A stretch of DNA of 64,000 nucleotides from JAAEPI01 sp965212145. Its GTDB lineage: Bacteria > Bacteroidota > Bacteroidia > Cytophagales > Cyclobacteriaceae. Shown here piece by piece: positions 1 to 7,992 of the stretch (position 1 is the first letter of the stretch; each line of letters opens with the position of its first letter). Under the pieces are notes generated by a model. That model ran no database searches and was not told the DNA's origin. It was given only the letters and a program-made list of their open reading frames with translations. The position numbers and the translations under genes were made by a program. Location of the stretch: contig CBDBUY010000005.1 in NCBI GenBank assembly GCA_965212145.1, positions 124,001-188,000 on the forward strand, read 5' to 3'.

Positions 1-1146
1 TGGTCAGAAGTTGATTACCTGCCAAGTGCGCACGGTTCTGCGGTATTCACGAGAGGTGAGACTCAGTCTTTGACATCTGTAACTCTCGGTTCCAAAATGG
101 ACGAGCAGATGATTGATGGAGCAGTGATCTCCGGATACAACAAGTTCATCCTTCATTACAATTTCCCTGCGTTCTCTACTGGAGAAGCCAGACCAAACAG
201 AGGTCCGGGACGAAGAGAAGTAGGTCACGGAAACTTGGCCATGCGAGCGTTGAAAGGCATGATTCCTGCTGAAGAGACTCCTTACACGATTCGAGTTGTT
301 TCTGACATTCTGGAATCAAATGGCTCATCATCCATGGCTACCGTTTGTGCGGGATGTTTGGCCATGATGGATGCTGGATTACAATTGAAAGGCATGGTCT
401 CAGGTATTGCAATGGGAATGATCTCAGATGCAGAAACTGGGAAATACGCGATCCTTTCTGATATCCTTGGAGATGAGGATCACCTTGGTGACATGGACTT
501 CAAAGTGACTGGAACGGAGAAAGGAATCACGGCTTGCCAGATGGACATCAAAATTGATGGCCTTTCATACGATGTACTTGCTGAGGCTCTTAATCAGGCA
601 AAAGAAGGTCGACTTCACATTTTGAATGAAATGAAGAAGACTCTTGATGCACCAAGAACAGATTACAAAGCACATGCACCACGAATCTTCCACATGGTCA
701 TCGACAAGGAATTCATTGGAGCAGTAATCGGACCTGGAGGAAAAATCATCCAGGAAATCCAAAGAGAAACAGAAACTACTGTGACAATTGAGGAAACAGA
801 GAAAGGTGGTGAAGTAACGATTTTCTCTGATAACCAAGAGGGAATGGAAAAAGCCAGAGACTGGATCAAGGGAATCACGGCAATGCCTGAGGTTGGAGAA
901 GTTTATGACGGTAAAGTGAAGTCTATCCAGCCTTACGGTGCTTTTGTTGAGTTCATGCCTGGTAAAGAAGGCCTACTTCACATCTCAGAGATCAAATGGG
1001 AGCGTGTTGAAAAAGTAGAAGACATCATGGAAGAGGGCGAAATGATCAAAGTGAAGTTGCTTGATGTCGATCAACGAACCGGGAAATTCAAACTCTCCAG
1101 AAAAGTTTTACTTCCAAAACCAGAGAAAGAAGCAAAGGCTGAATAA
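1..1146 (+). CDS. pnp: Polyribonucleotide nucleotidyltransferase (PNPase), 3' part
   Basis: The gene is open from the first base of the window, so its 5' part is missing; 381 residues remain, about the C-terminal half of a usual ~700-residue PNPase. PNPase degrades RNA 3' to 5' using phosphate and works as a trimer in RNA turnover. The visible part starts within the second RNase PH core (HGSAVFTRGETQ, residues 11-22), followed by the helical region, a KH domain with the GPGGKIIQEI motif (about 241-250) and a C-terminal S1 domain with YGAFVEF and LLHISEI (about 300-375). The short tail rich in Lys and Glu is usual. The downstream neighbour on the same strand is rpoD, 59 bases away. Confidence 0.97.
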   Translation, partial: WSEVDYLPSAHGSAVFTRGETQSLTSVTLGSKMDEQMIDGAVISGYNKFILHYNFPAFSTGEARPNRGPGRREVGHGNLAMRALKGMIPAEETPYTIRVVSDILESNGSSSMATVCAGCLAMMDAGLQLKGMVSGIAMGMISDAETGKYAILSDILGDEDHLGDMDFKVTGTEKGITACQMDIKIDGLSYDVLAEALNQAKEGRLHILNEMKKTLDAPRTDYKAHAPRIFHMVIDKEFIGAVIGPGGKIIQEIQRETETTVTIEETEKGGEVTIFSDNQEGMEKARDWIKGITAMPEVGEVYDGKVKSIQPYGAFVEFMPGKEGLLHISEIKWERVEKVEDIMEEGEMIKVKLLDVDQRTGKFKLSRKVLLPKPEKEAKAE

Positions 1147-1205
1147 TTTTAGTGGTATGATACTTGCGAGGCAACTAACTCGTAAGTGTCAAACTCACCA
1201 CTATA

Positions 1206-2069
1206 ATGAGACAGCTTAAAATACAAAAGCAAATAACCAATAGGGAGAACGCTTCTCTCGACAAGTATTTGCAGGAAGTAGCCAAGGTTCAACTTATCAC
1301 CGCAGAAGAAGAAGTTGAGCTGGCAAGAAAAATAAAAGACGGTGATCAATTGGCCTTGGAAAAATTAACCAAGGCCAATTTGCGTTTTGTCGTATCCGTC
1401 GCTAAACAATACCAAAATCAGGGACTGGGTTTGGGTGACCTCATCTCTGAAGGAAATCTTGGGCTCATCAAGGCCGCTCAGCGATTTGATGAGACACGCG
1501 GGTTCAAATTTATTTCCTATGCCGTCTGGTGGATCAGGCAATCCATAATGCAGGCCATTGCTGAGCATGCCAGGTTGGTAAGGCTTCCATTGAACCGAAT
1601 CGGCAACATCAACAAGATTCATCGCGTATTTCGCGACTTGGAACAAAAATACGAGCGAGAGCCAACAGAATCGGAAATAGCCGCTCAGTTGGAAATGACC
1701 ACAGAAGAGGTGATTGACACTATGCGGATTCGGAATAGACACACCTCAATAGATACGCCTATAGGTGAAAGTGAAGACGGCACGTTGTTGGATGTGTTGA
1801 TCACGGAGGATGAAATCACACCGGATGACGAACTCATGTCTGATTCCCTGAAAACTGAGGTCAATCGAGCTTTGAACACATTGACACAAAGAGAAAGAGA
1901 AGTAGTTGTGTACTTCTTTGGACTGAATGGAAAGGGAGTGTTGACCCTGGAAGAAATCGGTCATCGTCTGGGTTTGACCAGAGAGCGTGTCCGGCAGATC
2001 AAGGAAAAAGCTGTACGACGGTTGAGACATACCAACCGAAGTAAGACGCTGAAACCATACCTAGGGTAG
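1206..2069 (+). CDS. rpoD: Primary RNA polymerase sigma factor (sigma-70 family)
   Basis: 287 residues, the typical length of the Bacteroidota housekeeping sigma factor, which lacks the acidic region 1.1 of the proteobacterial protein. Region 1.2 begins near residue 16 (LDKYLQEVAKVQLITAEEE). Region 2 has LRFVVSVAKQYQNQGLGLGDLISEGNLGL and the -10 recognition helix FKFISYAVWWIRQSI (about 98-112). Region 3 follows, and region 4 ends with LEEIGHRLGLTRERVRQIKEKA, the helix-turn-helix for the -33 element. In this phylum the factor reads TTTG / TAnnTTTG promoters, and I see matches to that pattern elsewhere in the window. It probably has its own promoter or is co-transcribed with pnp. Confidence 0.96.
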   Translation: MRQLKIQKQITNRENASLDKYLQEVAKVQLITAEEEVELARKIKDGDQLALEKLTKANLRFVVSVAKQYQNQGLGLGDLISEGNLGLIKAAQRFDETRGFKFISYAVWWIRQSIMQAIAEHARLVRLPLNRIGNINKIHRVFRDLEQKYEREPTESEIAAQLEMTTEEVIDTMRIRNRHTSIDTPIGESEDGTLLDVLITEDEITPDDELMSDSLKTEVNRALNTLTQREREVVVYFFGLNGKGVLTLEEIGHRLGLTRERVRQIKEKAVRRLRHTNRSKTLKPYLG

Positions 2070-2155
2070 TCAATCTGACATATCCTTGTCAAATGGTCTC
2101 ATCTTTGCGATCATTGCATCGCCTATTTCGTTAGGCAAGAAATCACGATAGAATT

Positions 2156-3115
2156 ATGACAAAAGAGCGAATAAAAGTATTGATCATTGGGTCGGGACCT
2201 GCCGGATACACAGCAGCCGTATATGCTGCCAGAGCAGGATTTAAGCCTGTTTTGTACCAGGGAGGTCAACCTGGAGGCCAGCTGACCATCACAACCGACG
2301 TTGAAAATTATCCGGGATATCCCGATGGGGTTATGGGGCCACAGATGATGGTAGACTTTCAGAAACAAGCCGAGCGGTTCGGAACTGACATTCGGTCAGG
2401 TATGATCACTGGCGTGGACTTCTCGGGATGGCCGCATAAGGTGACGGTTGACAGCAAAGAAGAAATTGAAGCAGAATCTGTGATTATCTCCACAGGCGCT
2501 TCCGCAAAATGGCTAAATATCGAAAGTGAGCAACGATTGAACGGACGTGGGGTATCCGCCTGTGCAGTGTGTGATGGTTTTTTCTTTAAAGGATTAGACG
2601 TGGCAATCGTAGGAGCTGGAGATACAGCAGCAGAGGAGGCAAGCTACCTTTCCAAGATTGTGAACAAGGTCTATATGCTCGTCAGACGAGACGAAATGAG
2701 AGCTTCCAAGATCATGCAACAGCGTGTGAAAAACGCCCCGAACATCGAGATTTTGTGGAATACTGAGACGAAGGAAGTCCTAGGTGATGAAGAAGTAAAC
2801 GGTGTTCGAATTTTAAACAACGAGACAGGCGAAGAATCTACGCTTGACGTTCAGGGGTTCTTTGTGGCGATAGGTCATAAGCCAAACACAGACATCTTTA
2901 AAGGCTGGCTAGATATGGACGAAACCGGATACATCAAAACTATCCCTGGCACATCCAAAACAAACATATCTGGTGTTTTTGCCACTGGAGATGCGCAGGA
3001 CAAGGTGTATCGACAAGCCGTAACAGCTGCCGGCAGTGGTTGTATGGGGGCCTTAGATGCAGAGAAGTTTATAGCAGAGAAAGAAGTGGAAATGCAGGAA
3101 GCTGAGATGGCCTAA
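2156..3115 (+). CDS. trxB: Thioredoxin-disulfide reductase
   Basis: 319 residues, the normal size of a low-molecular-weight bacterial thioredoxin reductase, a cytoplasmic flavoprotein that passes electrons from NADPH to thioredoxin. The FAD site GSGPAG lies at residues 12-17, the redox-active CAVC at 136-139 (followed by DG, as expected), the NADPH site GAGDTAAEEA about 154-163, and the second FAD motif ATGDAQD near residue 280. The gene is preceded by an 86-base gap after rpoD and followed by a strong intrinsic terminator, so it is probably a single-gene unit. Confidence 0.96.
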   Translation: MTKERIKVLIIGSGPAGYTAAVYAARAGFKPVLYQGGQPGGQLTITTDVENYPGYPDGVMGPQMMVDFQKQAERFGTDIRSGMITGVDFSGWPHKVTVDSKEEIEAESVIISTGASAKWLNIESEQRLNGRGVSACAVCDGFFFKGLDVAIVGAGDTAAEEASYLSKIVNKVYMLVRRDEMRASKIMQQRVKNAPNIEILWNTETKEVLGDEEVNGVRILNNETGEESTLDVQGFFVAIGHKPNTDIFKGWLDMDETGYIKTIPGTSKTNISGVFATGDAQDKVYRQAVTAAGSGCMGALDAEKFIAEKEVEMQEAEMA

Positions 3116-3139
3116 AATCGTTCTCAATCAAAACAAAAG

Positions 3140-3162
3140 AAGCGCCTGTTGGCGCTTTTTTT
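3140..3162 (+). terminator. Intrinsic terminator after trxB
   Basis: Seven-base stem AAGCGCC / GGCGCTT with a TGTT loop, followed by a run of seven T. It starts 25 bases after the trxB stop codon and closes that transcript. Confidence 0.9.
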
Positions 3163-3163
3163 A

Positions 3164-3306
3164 TGACCATGGTAATTCATTTCGCTCAGTCCTGATCCAC
3201 GGTCTGTGACCCACAGGCCGATTTTTATGCGTGCTCAGGGAGTTACGGACCAGGGGGGCAGATGACCATGGTTATCTTGGTCAATTCTTTTTTCCCTCAG
3301 TCCTGA
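3164..3306. repeat. Short repeat element with flanking direct repeats and a palindrome
   Basis: Two imperfect direct copies share the ends TGACCATGGTWAT and CTCAGTCCTGA: copy one at 3164-3195, copy two at 3263-3306. Between them lies an inverted repeat GGTCTGTG-ACC-CACAGGCC (3201-3219, one G-T pair) and then CGGACCAGGGGGG (3246-3258). The last motif closely matches CAGACCAGGGGGG at 37561-37573, so this is probably a decayed member of the palindromic repeat family seen at 37496-38013. The 219-base gap between trxB and the next gene holds only this and the terminator. Confidence 0.6.
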
Positions 3307-3334
3307 GTATCTTCATTGATCAAATAAGTATGCA

Positions 3335-4765
3335 ATGAAGTTCCGAGAAATCATCACATCCTTCTTTTTTATAATTTGCTTGCAAGCATTTTCCACTGAT
3401 CTAAAAGTCACCTATGCTGAAACGGTCAGTGCATTTGATGACAGAACTTACGCCATCAATTTTACGGTAGAATGGAAAAATAGCTGGCACAACGAACGGA
3501 ACCACGATGCGGCTTGGGTGTTCTTTAAGCTGGATCAAAACAGTAGGTCTACCCATCAATTCCTGAAATCTGGAACAGGCCGGATGCTGTGGAAAGGTGA
3601 GGAGACTATGCCGGATGCTAAAATAGAAGTCTCTGAAGATGGAGCCGGATTATTTGTCTACGCCGGATCTTCATACCGTGGAAATCTGAAATATCACATC
3701 AGTGTGGAGCGAGACACTGCGAAGACATCCTTAAGAACCCGTTTTGAGCGTGTGGAGCCAGTGGGTATTGAGATGGTATATATTCCAGAAGGAGGATTTA
3801 CGTTGGGAGATCCGGATGAAATCTCATTGAGTTTTGGAGCTTTTTATCAGTCTGATTCAAATGGAGATTTCGATAAACTTTTTCAGATCAAATCTGCTAA
3901 TCAGGAAATACCGGTAGGGCCGGAAAAGGGAAGTTTGTATTATCAAAGCGAAGACGCCATTTACCAGGGGGATCAACAGGGGCCGATTCCTGCAACTTTC
4001 CCGAACGGGTACGGAGCATTTTATTTGATGAAATATGAGGTGACACAAGGCTTGTACGCCAAATTCTTAAACCTGATCGGAAGCACTGCGGCAACCGTCA
4101 GGGTCAATTTTGGATCACCGAGATATGAGAAACACGGAGGGACCATCCGTCTCGAAGATGGAAAATATGTCGCAGGAGCTCCTGACCGAAGAAACGTCTA
4201 CTTCCACTGGGATGATATGATGGCTTTTACCGACTGGGCCGCCTTACGGCCTTATACCGAATTTGAATTCACCAAAGCATCCAGAGGGCCCTCCAAACCA
4301 AAACCGAAAGAGTATCCATGGAATACGTCTTCTATTGATGAAATGGCGTTGAGAATTGACCCCAATACACAGGAACAAGTGATGTTGAATGGACTGGCTG
4401 AGGCAGATATGAACGAGAGCAACCGAGCGCAATTTGGGGCATCCTATTACTGGGTGATGAACCTGGCTGGCAGTATGTGGGAGAAAGTGATCACTGTGGG
4501 TGACGAAGTAGGGAGGTCATTCATAGGTGAGCACGGCGATGGTTCGATCACTTATTACGGATACGCCGATGTGGACGACTGGCCTTCTGGATTTCAGGAA
4601 GTAAAAGGGTACGGGTACAGAGGTGGAGGGTATTACGGGGTGAAGGGAGAGATCACCGACTTCAATCCGTTCAGTCCAATTGGCTTCAGAACCTATGGCG
4701 CCTGGAGCGGAGGTCCAAGAAATGCGGCTTATGGTTACCGAGCGGCTAGGACAGCAGGGAAGTGA
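3335..4765 (+). CDS. Secreted FGE-sulfatase-modifying-factor-fold protein (SUMF1/EgtB/PvdO superfamily)
   Basis: 476 residues. A hydrophobic signal peptide (about 1-20) is followed by a beta-rich domain of about 120 residues and an FGE-type C-terminal domain that starts at VGIEMVYIPEGGFTLGD (about 143-159) and includes YLMKYEVTQGLYAKFLNLI (about 230-248), NLAGSMWEKV and the final GYRAARTAGK. These are the usual landmarks of the fold. I see no cysteine outside the signal peptide, so the paired catalytic cysteines of true formylglycine-generating enzymes are absent and sulfatase maturation is unlikely. No sulfatase gene is nearby. In Bacteroidota such proteins are often exported and of unknown role. 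The end is convergent with guaA, 22 bases away. Confidence 0.75.
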   Translation: MKFREIITSFFFIICLQAFSTDLKVTYAETVSAFDDRTYAINFTVEWKNSWHNERNHDAAWVFFKLDQNSRSTHQFLKSGTGRMLWKGEETMPDAKIEVSEDGAGLFVYAGSSYRGNLKYHISVERDTAKTSLRTRFERVEPVGIEMVYIPEGGFTLGDPDEISLSFGAFYQSDSNGDFDKLFQIKSANQEIPVGPEKGSLYYQSEDAIYQGDQQGPIPATFPNGYGAFYLMKYEVTQGLYAKFLNLIGSTAATVRVNFGSPRYEKHGGTIRLEDGKYVAGAPDRRNVYFHWDDMMAFTDWAALRPYTEFEFTKASRGPSKPKPKEYPWNTSSIDEMALRIDPNTQEQVMLNGLAEADMNESNRAQFGASYYWVMNLAGSMWEKVITVGDEVGRSFIGEHGDGSITYYGYADVDDWPSGFQEVKGYGYRGGGYYGVKGEITDFNPFSPIGFRTYGAWSGGPRNAAYGYRAARTAGK

Positions 4766-4787
4766 TCGAACAATTTGATAATCCTGA

Positions 4788-6308
4788 TCACTCCCACTCA
4801 ATTGTCGCAGGTGGCTTGCTGGAGATGTCGTACACCACACGGTTTACACCTTTTACCTGATTGATGATATTGTTAGAGATGCGGCCTAGGAATTCATAAG
4901 GAAGGTGCACCCAATCGGCAGTCATGCCATCCAAGCTGGTGACTGCCCGCAGGGCCACTACATTTTCATAGGTGCGCTCATCGCCCATTACACCTACAGA
5001 TTGCACAGGGAGGAGCATCGCCCCAGCTTGCCATACGTCATCATAGAGTCCTTCGTCGTGAAGTCCCTGAATAAAGATGTCGTCAACATCCTGTAAGATT
5101 CTGACTTTTTCGGGGGTGATGTCGCTGAGGATTCGGATGCCTAATCCCGGGCCGGGGAACGGGTGACGACCTAGAATCGTCTCAGGGACGCCAATCGTTC
5201 TGCCCACTTTCCTTACCTCGTCTTTGAAGAGTGTGTTAAGCGGTTCCACCACTTTCAGTTTCATGAAATCCGGTAGACCGCCCACATTGTGATGGGATTT
5301 GATCGTGGCGGACGGACCTTTCACAGAAACAGACTCGATCACGTCCGGATATATTGTGCCCTGCCCGAGCCACTTTACATTTTCTATTTTATGCGCCTCC
5401 TCATCAAACACTTCAATGAAAACTCGCCCGATGGCTTTTCGCTTGGTTTCCGGTTCGGTTAAGCCATCCAATGCTGAATAGAATTTATCTTTCGCATCCA
5501 CGCCCTTGACGTTTAGTCCCATGGCCTTGTAGGACTCCAACACCTTCTCGAACTCATTTTTTCTCAGCAGTCCATTGTCCACGAAAATGCAGTACAGATT
5601 TTTGCCAATGGCGAGGTGAATGAGCTCTGCAGCGACTGATGAGTCGACACCTCCGGAGAGTCCAAGTACGACTTTATCATCACCTAGTTGTTCTTTCAAT
5701 CCATTAACAGTCGTCTCCACAAACTGATCGGGCGTCCAATCACCTTGAGCCCCGCAGATATTGATGACGAAATTGTGCAATAGAGTCAGGCCATCGGTCG
5801 TGTGCGTCACCTCTGGGTGAAACTGGATGCCATATCGATTGGTATCCTTGATGTGGTATCCGGCCACAGGGATGCTTTCAGTGGATGCGATTAATTCGAA
5901 ATTATCCGGAAGGTTCAAAATGGTGTCGCCATGTGACATCCATACCTGGCTGCCCGATGCGATTCCATGGAACAGCTCATGATCCTGAACGTTTGATAGA
6001 TTGGCTCGGCCATACTCTCTGTGCTCAGATCTGGCGACTTCCCCGCCACCTTTCAGCGCCATCAATTGGGCACCATAACAAACACCGAGGATTGGAATAT
6101 TCACTGAGTCCACATCAAACTCAGGAGCATCCTCTTCCAGCACCGAACATGGGCCACCACTTAGAATCAAACCGATGGTTTCGGGATCAATTTCAGGTGG
6201 ATTGTTGAATGGATGGATTTCGCAGTAAACATTTAGCTCGCGAATTCGTCTGGCTATAAGCTGGGTATATTGCGACCCAAAATCGAGGATGAGAATCTTT
6301 TGCGACAT
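4788..6308 (-). CDS. guaA: GMP synthase (glutamine-hydrolysing)
   Basis: 506 residues, full length. It makes GMP from XMP, ATP and glutamine, the last step of guanine nucleotide synthesis in the cytoplasm. The N-terminal class I amidotransferase domain has the nucleophile Cys77 in GVCYGAQL and the His/Glu pair in FHPEVTHT (about 162-169). The ATP pyrophosphatase domain has the P-loop LSGGVDSSVAA (about 215-225). The C-terminal dimerisation domain has GRHPFPGPGLGIR and ends with KPPATIEWE, the conserved XMP-binding tail. It stands alone, divergent from the DUF4159 gene. Confidence 0.97.
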   Translation of the reverse strand: MSQKILILDFGSQYTQLIARRIRELNVYCEIHPFNNPPEIDPETIGLILSGGPCSVLEEDAPEFDVDSVNIPILGVCYGAQLMALKGGGEVARSEHREYGRANLSNVQDHELFHGIASGSQVWMSHGDTILNLPDNFELIASTESIPVAGYHIKDTNRYGIQFHPEVTHTTDGLTLLHNFVINICGAQGDWTPDQFVETTVNGLKEQLGDDKVVLGLSGGVDSSVAAELIHLAIGKNLYCIFVDNGLLRKNEFEKVLESYKAMGLNVKGVDAKDKFYSALDGLTEPETKRKAIGRVFIEVFDEEAHKIENVKWLGQGTIYPDVIESVSVKGPSATIKSHHNVGGLPDFMKLKVVEPLNTLFKDEVRKVGRTIGVPETILGRHPFPGPGLGIRILSDITPEKVRILQDVDDIFIQGLHDEGLYDDVWQAGAMLLPVQSVGVMGDERTYENVVALRAVTSLDGMTADWVHLPYEFLGRISNNIINQVKGVNRVVYDISSKPPATIEWE

Positions 6309-6372
6309 GCGCGCAAAATTAGTCTTTAGATTTCCTCTGTCAGTTTAGATCGAACGCATTTTATTTGTGGAC

Positions 6373-7020
6373 ATGAGAAAAATCGTCATTTTGTTTTTGT
6401 TGGTGTGTGGAACAATGCAGGCGCAAGAAATAAAAATCGCCAAGCTCAAATACGACGGAGGAGGGGACTGGTACGCCAACAAGACGGCACTGCCCAATTT
6501 GATCGAGTTCTGCAATCGCAATCTCAGAACCAATATCAAAGCCGAGGAGGATATCGTGGATGTTGGCAGCCCTGATCTATTCAGCTATCCATACGTGTAC
6601 ATGACGGGGCATGGCAATGTGCGTTTGACCGATAGCCAAGGAGAAAATCTCAGACAGTATTTGATTGGGGGTGGCTTCCTGCACATAGATGATAATTATG
6701 GCTTAGATCCGTTTGTGCGAGTAGAAATGAAAAAGGTCTTTCCAGAATTAGAGTTTGTGGAGTTGCCATTTGAGCATCCGATTTTTGACCAAAAGTTTGA
6801 GTTCAAAAAAGGCTTGCCGAAAATTCATGAGCACGATGGTAAACCACCGCAAGGCTTTGGTTTGATATATCAGGGACGGTTGGTTTGTTTTTATACCTAC
6901 GAATGCGACCTAGGAAACGGATGGGAAGACCAAATCATTTACAACGATCCAGAGGCTCTGAGGCAAGAAGCTCTGAAAATGGGAGCTAATATTATTTCGT
7001 TTGCCTTTACGATGGAGTGA
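6373..7020 (+). CDS. DUF4159 domain-containing exported protein
   Basis: About 215 residues from the ATG at 6373; a GTG two codons earlier (6367) is also possible. A signal peptide (about 1-18, ending near MQAQE) precedes a single DUF4159 domain, recognisable from KLKYDGGGDWYANKTALPNL, the middle block YVYMTGHGNVRLTD, and FLHIDDNYGLDPF. The domain has a class I glutamine-amidotransferase-like fold but no characterised activity is known to me. In many Bacteroidota it sits near MoxR/BatA-type genes; here it lies between guaA and a convergent DUF3078 gene, directly abutting the latter. Confidence 0.8.
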   Translation: MRKIVILFLLVCGTMQAQEIKIAKLKYDGGGDWYANKTALPNLIEFCNRNLRTNIKAEEDIVDVGSPDLFSYPYVYMTGHGNVRLTDSQGENLRQYLIGGGFLHIDDNYGLDPFVRVEMKKVFPELEFVELPFEHPIFDQKFEFKKGLPKIHEHDGKPPQGFGLIYQGRLVCFYTYECDLGNGWEDQIIYNDPEALRQEALKMGANIISFAFTME

Positions 7021-7953
7021 TCATTTCTTCGCTCTTTCAGCTCCGAATTCATAGACCAGCCCGATTCCAAACACACTTTTCAGCTGGACCTGGGCACCTC
7101 CCGTGCTGGTATTCCCTTGATCGTCCACTCGTTCGGTCAATATATCATCGTCGTAAATCAATTGCGTAAAGAGATTGGTGGATAGGTATTCGTTCACCCG
7201 CATGACAATGCTGTTTTGCCAATTGACATCAATGAGCCCAAAAGTTTCTTTTTGGTAATTCGTAAAGAGCTCGAGTCGCGAATCAATTTTCACATTCTTG
7301 AAAGCTTCTTGTTTGTAGTTGGCACCAAAATAGGACCCAAGCTCTGCTCTCATATTTTGACCTGGTTTCACCCCATAGGCTCCATTTTCGCCAACTATTT
7401 CATCATCCGTGACTATGGTGATTTTCCCTGTCAGGGGTTTGTAGTTAAACGTCAGATATTCATTCGGCGCAAATTCAACTCCCGTACCCACAGTAAGATA
7501 TCCGGGAGCCAGAAATCTGGAAATGACACTATCCTGATCTTCCTGCGCAAATCCGGGCGCGAATTGTGTTCTAAAATCAAGTGATGCGGTTAGAAACCAT
7601 TTCGGTCTTTCGTCATTTAGCAGATAACCATGTCTCATGACAAAATTGATCTTATCGTCTGATTTCTGAACCGGTCGGCTACCTTGCTTGAGCACGCCAT
7701 ATGCTAGGTCCAGAGAGTTCTGCCACTTATGCCGAGCTTTTTTCTTGTCAGCAAACACACTTAAGAAAGAGGCGACAGAGGTAGAATTTTCACCTCCTGC
7801 TGCCCAGTTAGACAAGGACACGTTAGAAAATGTGACTCGTGAAAGACCACCTTTTGTCCAATATGTCGTGTCAGTTTGGGTGGTGTCTTGTTGAGCAAAT
7901 GCAAGAGCGGATACAAGAGCTCCCAATAAGAGTAGTAGTGAGCGTGATTTCAT
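7021..7953 (-). CDS. DUF3078 domain-containing protein, probable outer-membrane-associated beta protein
   Basis: 310 residues. The signal peptide is clear (LLLLLGALVSALAFAQQ, about 5-21). The body has the pattern of the Bacteroidota DUF3078 family: TFSNVSLSNWAAGGENSTS (about 41-59), WQNSLDLAYGVLKQG, YLLNDERPKWFLTASLDFRTQF and a series of amphipathic strands with aromatic ends, suggesting a beta-barrel in the outer membrane. Function is unknown. The stop codon directly adjoins the stop of the convergent DUF4159 gene. The next gene upstream on this strand is fadD, whose stop is 39 bases away, so a shared transcript is possible. Confidence 0.8.
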   Translation of the reverse strand: MKSRSLLLLLGALVSALAFAQQDTTQTDTTYWTKGGLSRVTFSNVSLSNWAAGGENSTSVASFLSVFADKKKARHKWQNSLDLAYGVLKQGSRPVQKSDDKINFVMRHGYLLNDERPKWFLTASLDFRTQFAPGFAQEDQDSVISRFLAPGYLTVGTGVEFAPNEYLTFNYKPLTGKITIVTDDEIVGENGAYGVKPGQNMRAELGSYFGANYKQEAFKNVKIDSRLELFTNYQKETFGLIDVNWQNSIVMRVNEYLSTNLFTQLIYDDDILTERVDDQGNTSTGGAQVQLKSVFGIGLVYEFGAERAKK

Positions 7954-7992
7954 ATAATTAGACTAACAAAATGAGTTGTAGAAAGTTCAGGG

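Noticed and set aside
4761..4792. Inverted repeat AGTGATC / GATCACT at the shared end of the FGE-fold gene and guaA, as a two-way terminator.
   Set aside because: The loop is 18 bases and there is no T run on either side; it also includes coding bases.
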